From: Yponomeuta sedellus
Lineage: Eukaryota > Arthropoda > Insecta > Lepidoptera > Yponomeutidae
DNA: 64,000 nucleotides
Reading direction: 5' to 3'
NCBI GenBank assembly: GCA_934045075.1
Contig: OW203722.1
Span: forward strand, 22,218,429 to 22,282,428
In this document: positions 10,411 to 21,355 of the stretch, piece after piece
How positions within the stretch are numbered: position 1 is the first letter of the stretch
Layout: every line of letters starts with the position of its first letter
The notes under the pieces: generated by a model
Databases searched by the model: none
What the model was told of the DNA's origin: nothing
What the model saw: only the letters and a program-made list of their open reading frames with translations
Made by a program: the position numbers and the translations under genes

Positions 10411-10562
10411 AATGCACTAACCCGTGCTAAGGATAATTTCAAAAACCTATTTAGAGGCAAAAAATGCCTGGAAAGGAACCCGCCACCTCTGGCTAACCGT
10501 GCCAGAGGTTGCGGGTTCGAGTCCCGGCATGGGTGGATTTTTTAGCCTCTAAATATGTTTTT
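10411..10562. repeat. IleR fold-back dimer
   Basis: It starts with a reverse IleR tail (TTAATGCACTAACCCGTGCT) and runs back through CCTATTTAGAGG into half of the tRNA-like part. It turns at CCTCTGGC/GCCAGAGG, the anticodon stem, and returns forward to GCCTCTAAATATG. The whole is one imperfect palindrome centred on the tRNA-like hairpin. Confidence 0.7.
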
Positions 10563-11829
10563 AATATTTTATTTTTTATTCATTTGCTTGGGACAATCAG
10601 TAGCTAGTATACTAATACATCGGAATTATAAAACAAAGGGTTTAATGGTACCTAGTACCTAGTGCCTATTAAGATTTCTACAGCATGCACCTTTGCTAGT
10701 GCTCAAAATAACATATATTCACTAAACAAAATAAAAATAAAAATTTAAAATAAGAATAAGAATACCTTCTGATCTAAAAATCTATTTTTTCTTTATAACC
10801 GTTATCAGAGAAAATATCGAACAAGCAATACGAATAGTTGTAGTCTCAAGAGACGTATAGATTGACTAGATTGACGTAGACTGATAGAGTAACTCAATTT
10901 TTTTTTTAAATCTATATCTAAAGAACTTTTGCAGGATTTAACTAAACCACGCCATAAGTTCATGTGGAAATCGATTCCATTATCAATCTCAGTGCGATTA
11001 CGTGAAACAATTCAAGCAATCACCAAGCGTGCTCCTCTCGTAGGTATTGGCGATTTCAAATCCTGTGGTATGATAATTCAAATCACACTCCGGTTTTCGT
11101 GTGATATGAAATAATCTAAGACATTTCATAACAAAAGCGCGTACAAAAAACGACCTAGATAATGAGTGTTTCGGAGACAATAAATGTCCTTTTAAAATAA
11201 AAGGTGGAAAAATTCCAGGTGAATAAACGGCCATGTTTCGAGTCACAATATTTCACGGGCTATCTTGGCCACTGTTCCGTTCGCCACTCGAGCAAGAAAA
11301 TTTACTACAGAAGGACGACGTAAGAAAACTCTTTGACTCGAAGATAGGTGTCTAAAGAAATGGAGTTGACTTCTTTTTATGTTTGCAAGGTAGTTCAAAA
11401 AGCTATGTTTTTGGTTATAGGTGCCTAAAATTACAACATTTTTGCTTGTTATTAACTGTTTTCAATAAAGGGGTTCTCACTTTATCTGAATGATAATGTA
11501 GTTTAAGGTTATACTTATCTGTTTTCTTTAAGCGTTTGTATGTGCTCTTAAGTGGCTGATATTAGTAACATTAATAAAGTGTAGGTGCTGGGCAACCCGA
11601 CTCCGTCTAAAAAACAATGGCCCGGGCACTGCAGCATCCGAATAGTCCCTTTACCCATCTAGTGCGAGCGAAGGTGCCACTGGACGCTGTATAAATCATC
11701 TCATTACGAAGATGCAAAGGTTTTTGCTAAAAAATATTAGTAAAAGAAGATAACTAAAGTATTAGCAGTAAGGCTGCCAATTGTGATAACAATCTTTACA
11801 CATTTTTATTTTATGTGCTGTGGTCATCT
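10563..11829. other. Non-coding, nothing recognised
   Basis: Several 60-80 codon open frames on both strands (for example 10929-11114 and 10998-11246) overlap each other and show no motif. I take them as chance frames. No repeat family identified. Confidence 0.4.
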
Positions 11830-11931
11830 TTTTTTTCAGGCTATATTAGTACACTGCTGAACATAGCCCTCCCCTAATGAGCGCCATAACGCCCTGTTTT
11901 CAGTTTGCCGCATCCAGCATCTGGCTCTGCC
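11830..11931 (-). repeat. RTE-like LINE 3' fragment
   Basis: The reverse complement carries the conserved 3' end of the RTE-type family seen at 18161: GGCGCTCATTAGGGGAGGGC and TGAA..AGCCTGAA. It is short and truncated. Confidence 0.6.
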
Positions 11932-11948
11932 ATCTTATCATCATCACA

Positions 11949-11976
11949 TTACGTAGATGCAAAGGCATCTACGTAA
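11949..11976. repeat. Perfect 12-bp-arm hairpin
   Basis: TTACGTAGATGC and its perfect reverse complement, separated by AAAG. It lies just beyond the RTE fragment. Confidence 0.7.
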
Positions 11977-12302
11977 GACGTAGTTACAAGACATTGACAG
12001 ACTTCTGTAGGTAGCCAGTTTGTGACTGCAGCGAATACCGAGAAAGCTGACGACTTAGAAGAGGAGCGTTCGTTTATTGTTGTGAAATACCGCCTCGACG
12101 GAGCGGCTGCCTCGCGGATAGTGTTTTGTTTTTTAAGTGCTTCCATTCAATTTCGCGCGAGACCTTTTCCATCCGTCTTTTCCAGAGCGGTTGGATTCTT
12201 TGCCGGCTGTGTATCGATGTTAATAATAATTCTTAAAGCGCTAGGCGGTGCTAGACATGAATTGTCTGTACTCAGACGCACGTTCACTTCAGTGAAGCTA
12301 CA

Positions 12303-12365
12303 GGGCCAGTTTCTGAATTGTGAATTTCTCTAACTAAATACGTAACTATAGTGCTGTTCTAGTTT
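12303..12365 (+). repeat. Solo arm of the 1538-2193 inverted-repeat family
   Basis: This sequence starts GGGCCAGTTTCTGAATT and continues to an AGTGCTGT block, as the terminal arms at 1538 and 2193 do. No partner arm is found nearby, so this is a truncated copy. Confidence 0.5.
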
Positions 12366-12469
12366 CTTTTACAGAGAGAAAAAAGAAATCTCTTACAGAG
12401 ATAAGCTCGCCTTTGTACATGTAATTTCTTCTGAAGTGTCCTGTGAAATGCCTCATCGTCAACCCATTT

Positions 12470-12545
12470 TGTTCCCACCGAGAGGCATTGGTCTCTTCCC
12501 TGAGGAAGGTATAGGCTATATTCCACCGCGGGGCCAAGATCGGTA
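12470..12545 (-). repeat. 5S-derived SINE fragment
   Basis: Degenerate match to the distal end of the 5S-derived SINE: GGTCTCTTCC, GAGGAAGGTATAGGC and ATTCCACCGCGGGGCCAAG. No 5S-like part remains. Confidence 0.55.
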
Positions 12546-13233
12546 TTCGTGGTGGTTTGAATGCAATTTGATATTCCGAGCTGCATTTCATAAAACTGCA
12601 GTTCATAGATTAGATATGACAAACCGATGTACACTCTATTAGCTTTTAGAATATACCTCGGGCTCTAGAGTAGGCTTCGGTTTTCGCCGAAAGCACACGA
12701 GTGTAATACTACTTCCTGCTCTGTATAAAACTCAATATTTTGAAATTTTTTGAATATATCCGATTCTATCCAATAGTAGCCGAGGTAAATTCTACAAGCT
12801 AACAGACTGACATTGTGCAGTCGATTAGCACAATTACTCCTTCTACCTGTTAATCTGTGGGTCAAACGGCTAGGCCAGGTACATCGTACTGTCTATTTAT
12901 AACATGCAAAACAGATACCTTGTTCGTATAGGATTTTATGTATCGATAAGAAATTCCACTTACAGTGGCGTAAAAGATTCTTTATTGACTTCAGGGGAGA
13001 GACGAAACTGGGAAAATGTTGGCAGACACTTGATCCAATTGCTTCGGGATCGCATCGACAGCTGTCAATGAAACTTATTTACTTAATAATAAGGTTTTGT
13101 GACGTCGTCATATTGACAATCGATGCTGAATATTCCATTAGCCTGTCACAAAAAGCGTCTTTTAAAATATTCCAAGACGTTAGTAAAGGTTAAAGTACAT
13201 AAACGGGCTTTTGTGATGGCGTACTTAGAAGAT
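12546..13233. other. Non-coding, nothing recognised
   Basis: Overlapping short frames on both strands lack any domain. No repeat family identified. Confidence 0.4.
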
Positions 13234-13430
13234 ACATTTACACATTTACATACTGGCACATACATTGCTTCTGGCCCCACACTAGGATACCCTGTGTCGC
13301 GGGTACCAGAAACAGCGACATCACAAACATGTAAACATCCAAGACCTGGGTTTTTTTGTCTCCAGCCGGGGATCGAACCCGGGACCTCTTGCATGGTAGG
13401 CAGATGAGCTACCGCTAAGCCACAGATGTC
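13234..13430 (-). mobile_element. SINE-B copy, reverse
   Basis: It reads TTTACATACTGGCACATACA, CACTAGGATACCCTGTGTCG and CATCCAAGACCTGGG. It ends with the reverse tRNA-like head, whose B box is GGTTCGATCCC on the minus strand. An open frame that ends with EPGTS is the SINE head translated by chance. Confidence 0.75.
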
Positions 13431-13501
13431 GTTAATAATTCGTCAATAATAAGTCAAGATACTCGATAATTGGCGACAACTCTTTCGCCGCTAAGAGTCG
13501 T

Positions 13502-13700
13502 TATCAACCCTTGTATGTCCCCACTGCTGGGGCACGGGTCTCTTCCTGCATTGCAGGAAGGCTAGGCCATACTCCACCACGGGGCCAAGTCCGGGTTAGT
13601 GAAGGATTGTAAAACAGTGGCGGGCCGGACTTTCAGAAATTATCAACTCGCCCATAAAACCTCTGACATTGCTAACGACTGCCATTACATGACAAGTAGC
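13502..13700 (-). mobile_element. 5S-derived SINE copy, 5'-truncated
   Basis: The family's distal half is present: TATGTCCCCACTGCTGGGGC, TTCCTGCATTGCAGGAAGG, CATACTCCACCACGGGGCC and CAGTGGCGGGCC. The 5S-like head is missing. Confidence 0.7.
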
Positions 13701-13712
13701 GTTTGAAGTTAT

Positions 13713-14403
13713 CCAAATACTAGCTGTCCCGGCACACTTCGTACCGCCACAGAATCCTTTTATACGACTCTTGTCATCATGGCAACATATAAATACGGGA
13801 ACGCATTACTAGGATATCAAGTATCCCATGCCTCATGTCAGGCATTTGTCTATCTTTATGCCAATATTCATGTAACTCTTTTTAGTTGTTAAATATTTTT
13901 GACAGCTGTAATTTTACTATATCTCAAGTGATAAGTAATAACTTTATTTTACGTCATATTTCCTCTCTCTCTCTTTGAGAGCAGGCCTGGAGCAGGTCCT
14001 TAAGGAGAGAATGGTTCTCGATGCACACACAATGTAACTTCCTAATGAGTGAACCAAAAAGTAAGAAGTTAGTATAATTGACAACATTTCAATTTATCAC
14101 AAATCCATAAGTTATGGCAACGTGACGGTAACATATCGGCATTCCACAACGCGCAGGCATGGCACTTAGCTCTTCTGTCCTCTTTCTCTTTCTGAGAGCA
14201 GGTCTGGAGCAGACCCTTTAGTTGTATATGTCTCTTTATGCTCCCATAATGTATCCACCTTATCAATCAATCAGCATGTACACGTCCACTGCTAGATATA
14301 AGCCTCCCCCAAAGCACGTCACTTCTCTCTGTCCTCAGCCATTCTAGAAAATGGATCATCTTACTGCGGAATTAGCACTGCTTTCTAAAATACTGGTGTC
14401 AAG
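13713..14403. other. Non-coding, nothing firm
   Basis: A near-duplicate block containing CTCTTT..TGAGAGCAGG(C/T)CTGGAGCAG occurs at about 13968-13998 and again at 14180-14210. No gene or known family is assigned. Confidence 0.45.
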
Positions 14404-14690
14404 CCTAGCTCTTCTTCTTCTTCTGTAGGCTATATTAGTCCACTGCTAGACATAGCTCTGCCTTAATGAGCTCTATGGCGCCCTGTCTTCAGCTTGCCGT
14501 ATCCAGCATCTGCCGGCAGTTTTTCGCAGATCGTCATCCTACTTGGTTGGATACACTATGCTACACTACGTTTGCGGAGTCGCGGTCTCCACTCAAGAAC
14601 ATTTTTACTCAAACGGTTGTAGGTTCTTCGTAAGATATGGCCAGCCCACTGCCACTTCAGCTTGCTAATTCTTAAGACTATGTCAGTCAC
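14404..14690 (-). repeat. RTE-like LINE 3' end, degenerate
   Basis: The minus strand resembles the copy at 18161-18430: a tail of AAGAAGAAG, then the frame for a basic C-terminus with a DDLRK-type block. There are several substitutions. It is 5'-truncated. Confidence 0.65.
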
Positions 14691-15133
14691 CTTAGCGCTT
14701 GAACAGATTTATAAGTGATCACAGCAGTCGCATTAGAATAATTATGTCAAGTCAGATAGTAAAGCGTGAAAGTCGGCGATTTCATAGACACAACTAACGT
14801 AAAAATAAGACAGAACGAGTCGAAAAGAAAGCAAAAAACTCGTCCAGACACTTTTTACTTCAAAAAGGACAGAGACCCGCAAACAGATGGCCGGTTAGTG
14901 GCAATAAATATCGCGATTCGGTGGCTAACGACGCACTCGGTCTTATAACACGGTATTGCTTTGTACTGGATACTTGCCTAGGGGCCATTATGCTGCGGTT
15001 GTTCTCTGGAAAAAACGAAGAGGGTCGGACGTGTAATGGTATTCCACCTGCGCTGTAAACAAGCCTTTAGTCTAAATTTCACGCCTGGAGCATTGGAGGC
15101 GAAGTAATAGATACGGCAAGTGTCGTTATTGTG
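14691..15133. other. Non-coding, nothing recognised
   Basis: The 60-codon frame at 14766-14948 has no recognisable motif. No repeat identified. Confidence 0.4.
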
Positions 15134-15710
15134 CTAAAGTAAAATCCGTAATTTGACGGAGCGGTTTGACAACTCAAAATCGCATAATGTTGCCAGGTTC
15201 AGCCTAGTGTTGTTTTCGTCGATAATGTACGATCCGGTTCGATCCGAACAAAAAACCTGTTTAATTTTTTCGAGTTTTATATTTAAAACGGGAATGTAAT
15301 AATAAATTCAATAATAAAGACGTTGATGTGCAAGCTCCATGTTATATTTTAATGCTATTAAATTGACTTGATGTACATACTAAGCAAGAAAATATCGCTT
15401 GTTGTTAAACCGTAAAAAACTGCACGATTTCTCATTACTTAATACTGGCAGCACTGTTAACTATCGAAATAATCTTTGATGGCCCAAAGGACTAATATCC
15501 AGGCCAAAATCTTCTAAGCTAATAAATCTTCCTCTCCCGTAAGGTTTATTCAAATGACTTGAGCGGTGTTGTTAGATAACCGACGATTTTATACTTAGGC
15601 CGGATTCTATGGATAATTAAATAGCGATCAACCTCATCACTATTTTATTTTCCTCACACATAACACTCTATCCGTCAAACCGCTCCTTCGAATTACGGAT
15701 TTTAGTTTAG
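15134..15710. mobile_element. Inverted-repeat element, about 577 bp, non-coding
   Basis: The left end carries CTAAAGTAAAATCCGTAATT then GGAGCGGTTTGAC. The right end carries the reverse complement, with four differences over about 37 bp. There is no ORF inside, so it would be a MITE or a deleted DNA transposon. I could not fix a target-site duplication. Confidence 0.55.
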
Positions 15711-15780
15711 TGTTAGTGCGATATATGTATCATCGATCATGATAAGATCCATGATTTTGCTATAAATTTCGTATTTACAT

Positions 15781-16025
15781 GACGGCCTCGGTAGCGCAGC
15801 TGTTTGGCACGCTGACTGTAAAACCGAAGGCCTCAGGTTCGATCCCCGGCCGGGTCAAATTAGGAAACGAACTTTTCTAGTTTGTCTCGGGTCTTGGATG
15901 TTATCTATGTATTTATTGTATTAAATCTATTGTCGAGTTAGCACCTGTGACACAAGTCATTTAGTTGTACTTAGTATAGGGCTGACAAAATCTGTGTAAT
16001 ATGTCCATGAATATTATTATTTATT
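15781..16025 (+). mobile_element. SINE-C copy 1 (tRNA-derived)
   Basis: The head GACGGCCTCGGTAGCGCAGC contains an A-box-like motif, and the B box is GGTTCGATCCC. The body includes TCTTGGATGTTATCTATGTA and ends TCTGTGTAATATGTCCATGA followed by an A/T run. A second copy lies at 55634-55891, and a tail of the same kind lies at 63452-63510. Confidence 0.75.
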
Positions 16026-16613
16026 AACTTTGTAAGTTTATTAAAAAAAAAGACATCTGAGGGAATACTGTTCGAGGGCCCAGAGAGGGTGGGAGATCGG
16101 CGATGCGGCTTTGGCCGGTGCATAACATTGTAAATAACTTACGAATCTTACTTAAGTAGTTACATGTTACCCGCTAACAAAAATCATTTTTTAACTTATT
16201 TTAAAACCTGAATCAAAAGTGCCTGGCTACCCGACAAGGGCGCCTGGCACAAGGGTATAGAACAGAGTATCCTAGTTCCGGAGACAAGACGCACTCTTAT
16301 AACTAAACTATGCAAATAAATTATTTTCATTTCATTTCACATTTATTGGAACAAACTAATACAACACAGGAAGGAAAAGGCATACCACTCATAGGTACAT
16401 ACGTACAAAAAGAAAATAGTTCACAGAAATACTAAATAGGATGTACGCAAAGTCAGAGCGTGCATCCTGTGGTATGTTAATGTTGCCACAAAGGGCATCT
16501 GACTCAGTGTTGTGCTGAGGATGTGAGCCCTCAGTCACAGTACAAATAATTTAGCGCTGGGTTTCAGTCAGCGCCTCACATAAACATTTAAATAAACATA
16601 AACTTTCGTTCCA
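16026..16613. other. Repeat-like, unassigned
   Basis: A stretch from about 16330 to 16600 with ATTTATTGGAACAAACTAA and GCATCCTGTGGTATG looks like the reverse of a LINE 3' end. I find no second copy in the window to confirm it. Confidence 0.35.
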
Positions 16614-16890
16614 AAGATCTAGTCTGGCAAAACTTAATACATGCTTTATGAGGCATTGTATACGTTTGTACAACAAGATCCTTAAAGATTTAATAAGCTC
16701 CCCAGAAACGCGACTTTAAAACATTAAAGATGATAAAATAACAAAGATGTCTGGAGTTAATGCCTGTTCAATGCATAAGTACTAGGTCTTAGAATAATAT
16801 GTAAGTTGTTAATTAAGTAGGTATCAAAAAAGTAAGCAAGACGTATTGCTAAGCTTGGAGTATTTTGTTCATATTTTCACCAAAATGATC
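16614..16890 (+). repeat. Diverged Jockey/CR1-like LINE 3' end
   Basis: GTCTGGCAAAACTTAATA...ATGAGGCATTGTATACG aligns with the C-terminal coding part and 3' region at 57236-57560, including the AAATGATCTAGAT block near the end. It has many substitutions and no open frame. Confidence 0.6.
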
Positions 16891-16904
16891 TAGATTTACT
16901 TTTA

Positions 16905-17170
16905 TATTATTTTTAATGCACTAACCCGTGCTAAGAACAATTTTAAAAACCTATTTAGAGGCCTAAAATTTCACCCATGCTGGTATTCGAACCCACGACC
17001 TCTCGTTATCCGTGCCAGCGCTCTTTCCAACTGAGCTAATGGGCGACTCACCAGCATCAGTGAAATTTCGAACCTCTTTACAACATTCTCTGTAATACGT
17101 ACAGGCAGCGACATCTGGCTGAAGTAACTTGCATCACTTGCAGCCCCGAGTACCTACTTTGCAGTTAGTT
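16905..17170 (-). mobile_element. IleR monomer with 10-bp target-site duplication
   Basis: It is flanked by TTTACTTTTA at 16895-16904 and 17171-17180. On the minus strand the copy starts inside the body (CTAACTGCAAAGTAGG), passes through the tRNA-Ile-like part and CCTCTAAATAGG, and ends at the A-rich tail GCATTAAAAATAATA. That gives a 5'-truncated retroposon with an A-rich 3' end, the clearest single-unit copy in the window. Confidence 0.8.
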
Positions 17171-17248
17171 TTTACTTTTACGTTAAATAAGTCTCAATTT
17201 GTGTAATTTTAAATAAAATTTTATATTTCGATTCGATTCATTGCAATA

Positions 17249-17573
17249 GAAGCGCTCGTGGTCTAGTCAAACCGAATGATTGGAATCAATCACTTGAGTT
17301 AAGCAATAATAGGCATGGTCAGGTGCGAGATGGGTGACCAGCCCGTGACTGTCGCTAGTGGCATTTATTTGTGCTGACTGTTATGTAATGGTAGTTGTAA
17401 AGCCATGTCAAAGGCCTTATGGGCGGTTTGATAACTTCTGACAGTAAGACCCGCCACTGTCTTACAATACTCCACCATCCCGGACTTGGATCATGGAGTG
17501 GAGATGCCTAACCTTCCCGCGATGCAGTAAGAGACCCGTGCCCCAGAAGTGGGGACAAACAAAGGGTTGATAT
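17249..17573 (+). mobile_element. 5S-rRNA-derived SINE (SINE3 type), nearly complete
   Basis: The head, about 100 bp, reads GAAGCGCTCGTGG...TCACTTGAGTTAAGCAA...GGTCAGGTGCGAGATGGGTG. This resembles the second half of insect 5S rRNA (ATTAAGCAGC, GCGCGGTTAG, GATGGGGGACC), including the internal Pol III control region. The distal body ends in GTGGGGACAAACAAAGGGTT. Other copies lie at 13502, 22546, 42994, 44398, 58399, 62497 and 62938. The 5S origin is my inference from sequence memory. Confidence 0.75.
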
Positions 17574-18160
17574 CTATTCTGTTATTTATTCTGTTATTTT
17601 TGTTTATTTACTAAGAATATTTTTTTCTATACATATGAACTGAAATACGTTAGTTCCTTATCCGTCAACTCAAAATGATATATTACAATAGGCAGCCATT
17701 ACTCTATTCACACAGCCGATGATTCATGGGGAGAACCACGGAGAAATGAGGGAAATAATCGACAGCGTCATGTATCACGGAAATGCACCGAATTGTCGTA
17801 TTTAGGCGAGATATATTCGCCCGAATAGGAACAAAAGGGGGACGGAATGTATGCGGCATATTTATTTAGAGCTATGCATCAAAACATATGTTGTAACGGG
17901 CTCATTTGTTACGGCCGCGCGCGCGAGGTTCGCAGGCGTAAATCGGATCATATGCGGCGGAAAAAAATGCGCGTGTGATTTCGCTTTTATTATTTCCTGG
18001 CAACACGGCGTCGGATGGATTCGGGGCTAGATAATTTAAAGTGAGATGTAAAAACGCTGGAAACTATAAAACTACAGGCTCTGTCTGTGTTTCTCTGAAT
18101 AAATACAAATGTATTTTACATAAGTATGCGTTGCGTATGCGAGTGTTTTACTTATCATCA
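17574..18160. other. Non-coding, nothing recognised
   Basis: It includes a GC-rich patch near 17910-17955 (GGCCGCGCGCGCGAGG). No ORF or repeat family is assigned. Confidence 0.4.
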
Positions 18161-18480
18161 TCTTCTTCTTCTTCAGGCTATAATATGTAGTCCACTGCTG
18201 GACATAGCCCTCCCTTAATGAGCGACATAGCGTCCTGTCTTCAGCTTGCCGCATCCAGCATCTGCCGGCAGTTTTTCGCAGATCGTCATCCCACCTGGTC
18301 GGAGGGCGTCCTACACTATGTTTGCCGAGTCGCGGTCTCCACTCAAGGACACGTTTACTCCATCGGTTGTCGGTTTTTCGCGAGATACGGCCAGCCCACT
18401 GCCACTTCAGCTTGCTGATTCTCTGAGCTATGTCGATAACTTTGGTTCTCTGTCGGATGCATTCGTTACGAATTCTATCC
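18161..18480 (-). pseudogene. RTE-like LINE C-terminal coding fragment
   Basis: The minus-strand translation gives KWQWAGRISRK, RPRLGKHSV and MRQAEDRTLCRSLREGYVQQW. It stops shortly before an AAGAAGAAG tail. This is the conserved C-terminus of an insect endonuclease-reverse transcriptase of the RTE type. All catalytic parts are missing through 5' truncation. Related fragments lie at 11830, 14404, 18990, 41990, 54473, 59612, 59813 and 61008. Confidence 0.7.
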
Positions 18481-18989
18481 TTATCATAAACATAACTTAT
18501 ATTGTGAAGTAGTTAGACTTACATAACGCCTGTATCCCAGATTGGTAGGCAGAGACCAGGGTCTGCCACTGGCCACGATCCAGATCACCTTCGCTTCATC
18601 AACGTTCGTAAGTCGTTGTATGCACGCACGCCGGTTCCGGGTACTTTTTATCTGTCCCTTTCCTAGTTAGGCTTTTAGAGTGTAATAAAATATTAGTGGG
18701 AGAGCGGGCTCTCCTGACACAGGTATTTCTATACTTACTAGGAGGGTCCAACCGGTGTATTATGTTTGTAAACTTTGTTACGAAAATAAACCATTTGCAT
18801 TTGAATTTGAGTTACAACGACTAAGACTTAATCTTAATTTTATTCTTGGAATTCTAAGTATTTTCATTAAACATATTTTTAATTTACCTATTTATAACAT
18901 TGTGACTGTCTATTGCCAAAGCAGAAATAAATAAAATAAATAAATCAGTAGGTATAGTGATAATTTTATTTAATTAGATTATATACTTA
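18481..18989. other. Non-coding, repeat traces
   Basis: TTTCTATACTTACTAGGAGG at about 18726 matches, reversed, the sequence at 8868-8890, so a dispersed repeat is present. The stretch near 18535-18620 (GGTAGGCAGAGACCAGGGTC) has a relative at 59040-59110. Confidence 0.45.
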
Positions 18990-19170
18990 TATATTTGTGG
19001 AGACCGCGATTCGACAAACGAAGTGTAGGACGTCCTTCAACTAGGTGGGATGACGATCTGCGAAAAATTTCAGGCAAATGCTGGATGCGGCAAGCTATAA
19101 AGACAGGGCGCTATGGCACTCATTAGGGGAAGGCTATGTCCAGCAGTGGACTAGTACAGCCTGACAACGA
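18990..19170 (+). repeat. RTE-like LINE 3' end with GAC-rich tail
   Basis: Forward copy of the RTE-type 3' end: GTGGAGACCGCGATTCG, GGTGGGATGACGATCTGCG and GGCTATGTCCAGCAGTGGAC. It ends in ACGACGACGACGAT, a tail variant of the GAA-type tails elsewhere. Confidence 0.7.
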
Positions 19171-19507
19171 CGACGACGATATATACTTCCTCGTGATAGA
19201 GAACAAATAAAGTTATGCCAGCTAACCAAGAAAGGATAAAACAATCACTCGATGCCTCAACATATAATCCAGACAGAAAAATGTAATTTCAATTTCTTGC
19301 TCAATAAAGCAAACTTCGTTGGCCGCCTACCAGCAAGCCGGCATCGATAGATTCCTCTCTTCTTAGATTAATCCGCTAGGGAGATCGCTCGTCACGTATA
19401 GAGACATACTCTGAAAGTCACCCGACGTCCTAAATTGACCCCATATAGCGACCGATCCGAGAGCAAGACGCTGCAGTTAAAAAACACAAGAATTTTAATA
19501 CCAAGGT
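19171..19507. other. Non-coding, nothing recognised
   Basis: No gene or repeat family seen. Confidence 0.4.
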
Positions 19508-20037
19508 GGTTTTAAAAACCTATTTAGAGGCTAAAATTCCACCCATGCCGGGATTCAAACGGATAGCCAGAGGTCGCGGGTTCGAATCCCGGCATGGGTG
19601 GAATTTCAGCCTCTAAATAGGTTATTAAAATTGTCCTTAGCACGTGTTAGTGCAATAAAAAAAAAAAATATAATCATGTGGGTACAGACAGCGATATCAT
19701 TCTGATGTAAAAACTAACTGCAAAGTAGGTACTCGGGGCTGCAAGTGATGCAAATTACTTTAGCCAGATGTCGCTGCCTGTACGTAATACAGAGTATACT
19801 GTAAAGAGGTTCGAAATTTCACTGATACCGGTGAGTCGCCCATTAGCTCAGTTGGAAAGAGCGCTGGCACGGATAGCCAGAGGTCGCGGGTTCGAATCCC
19901 GTCATGGGTGGAATTTTTAGCCTCTAAATAGGTTTAAAAACCTATTTAGAGGCTAAAAATTTCACCCATGCCGGGATTCGAACCCGCAACCTCTGGCTAT
20001 CCGTACCAGCGCTCTACCAATTCTAAATAGGTTTTTA
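19508..20037. repeat. IleR cluster with two fold-backs
   Basis: It begins with a reverse IleR end, turns inside the tRNA-like part near 19560, and runs forward through a whole unit with a second tRNA-like part at 19839-19912. It then flips again at 19935 (AATAGGTTTAAAAACCTATT) into a reverse copy ending at 20037. Three tRNA-Ile-like segments in alternating orientation lie within 530 bp. No clean target-site duplication was found. Confidence 0.7.
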
Positions 20038-20998
20038 AAAAAGATGATACCTCTGTTTCCAAATTAATTGGCAACGGATTGCAAATTAAGTTCTGGTACC
20101 GTTTCGACGAGCGAGTTCTATGGTGGATAAACTATGTCGTGTAGCAGAAAAAAGCGCCCAATGCATGTCGGACTTGTGCGCCAAGGGTTCCGTCCTATCA
20201 ATGTTATTCAATAATATCTTTGTTTGTGTCCCACTGCTAAGCAAGAGCCTCTTTCAATTCAGTCTAGACTTTTCCGTCCTGGAACACCTCAGTCCACTCC
20301 GGCAGATGTTGGTCAAAAACCTCATTATGGGTAGTTACTGAGCTAAATGTGTTTTCTTTCATTACGGGTCTCTCTAAGCGATTGGGCTCCAGAATTCCCT
20401 TTTCGACTTGTATTTGGTCCGTTTATAATTTGTGATAGTTAGACTGTTATGATTGCTCTTTGAAACCATAAAATTTGGTGCTTGTATCTATTAATGTTTC
20501 ACGATAGAACATAAGCAAAAGAAATGAAACAAGTAACGTTTAATTTCTTGATTGATAGTATAAAAACAAATCAAAAAAAACAAAAGCGAATTTATTGCTA
20601 ATATCATTATCAGTAGGTAGTAGCATAATTAAAGGTATTGGGTTCCATTTACACCCTTTGTGTACGGATCCCTAATACCTACTCAAAACCAAAAAATAAA
20701 AGTATTGTCAGAAGCTTTAAATTTGGTTTCTATTTCACCTACAACAGACTCTCTCGACACTTCGTTCACAAAAGGGTTTTTAATCCATCGCTTATAATTA
20801 TTCTTTCATGCCTCGCCGCTTACCGTACTGCTACTTTAATTTTCAATATTTTTCTTGTAATGTAAAAAATAATTCACACAATGTTGACTTCATGTCCTTT
20901 GCAAAAGCGGAACTTAAGTAAAACGCTTCTTCTTAGTGTGTCAATAAAACGGCTTCAATGTCCTTATCTTACTTGTCTACTATTTCTGTCTTCAGCTA
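20038..20998. other. Non-coding, nothing recognised
   Basis: Open frames at 20120-20341 and 20638-20865 are short and show no domain. I cannot exclude a small gene but see no support for one. Confidence 0.4.
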
Positions 20999-20999
20999 T

Positions 21000-21031
21000 T
21001 CTCCTCACTGAGCTATTGCTCAGTGAGGAGA
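21000..21031. repeat. Perfect hairpin, 14-bp arms
   Basis: TCTCCTCACTGAGC and its exact reverse complement around the loop TATT. Confidence 0.8.
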
Positions 21032-21102
21032 TAATCTGCTTTGTCTGCTTTGTCTTGATTGTGTAACTTTTTACGAATTCATCTGAGTGCAAAAGTGGGA
21101 TG

Positions 21103-21355
21103 TTTGAAATGAAAAGATTTTATTCTAAGTAGCCCAGAAACTGCGGCTTAATGAACGTTACAATTCAAACTAGGTGTCCATTTTAAAATCTAGATCATTT
21201 AGGAGAAAAAATGGACAAAAAAAAACTCCAAACTTAGTCTTTTCAAAAGTCCTTAATTAACATAGCTTACATAATTATTATAAAACATAGAACTAATACA
21301 TTGTACTGGCATTAATTCCAGACCTCATTGTCATCTAAATAATCCTTTATGTTAT
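21103..21355 (-). repeat. Jockey/CR1-like LINE 3' end, 5'-truncated
   Basis: The minus strand ends a frame in NIKDYLDDNEVWN, then a stop and a 3' region nearly the same as 57430-57640, finishing in an A-rich AATAAAATC tail. It is much closer to the 56259-57640 copy than the one at 16614 is. It encodes no catalytic domain. Confidence 0.75.

Noticed and set aside
12022..12333. 103-codon frame as a host exon
   Set aside because: No domain, no clear splice context, overlapped by frames on the other strand, and its end runs into a transposon arm at 12303.
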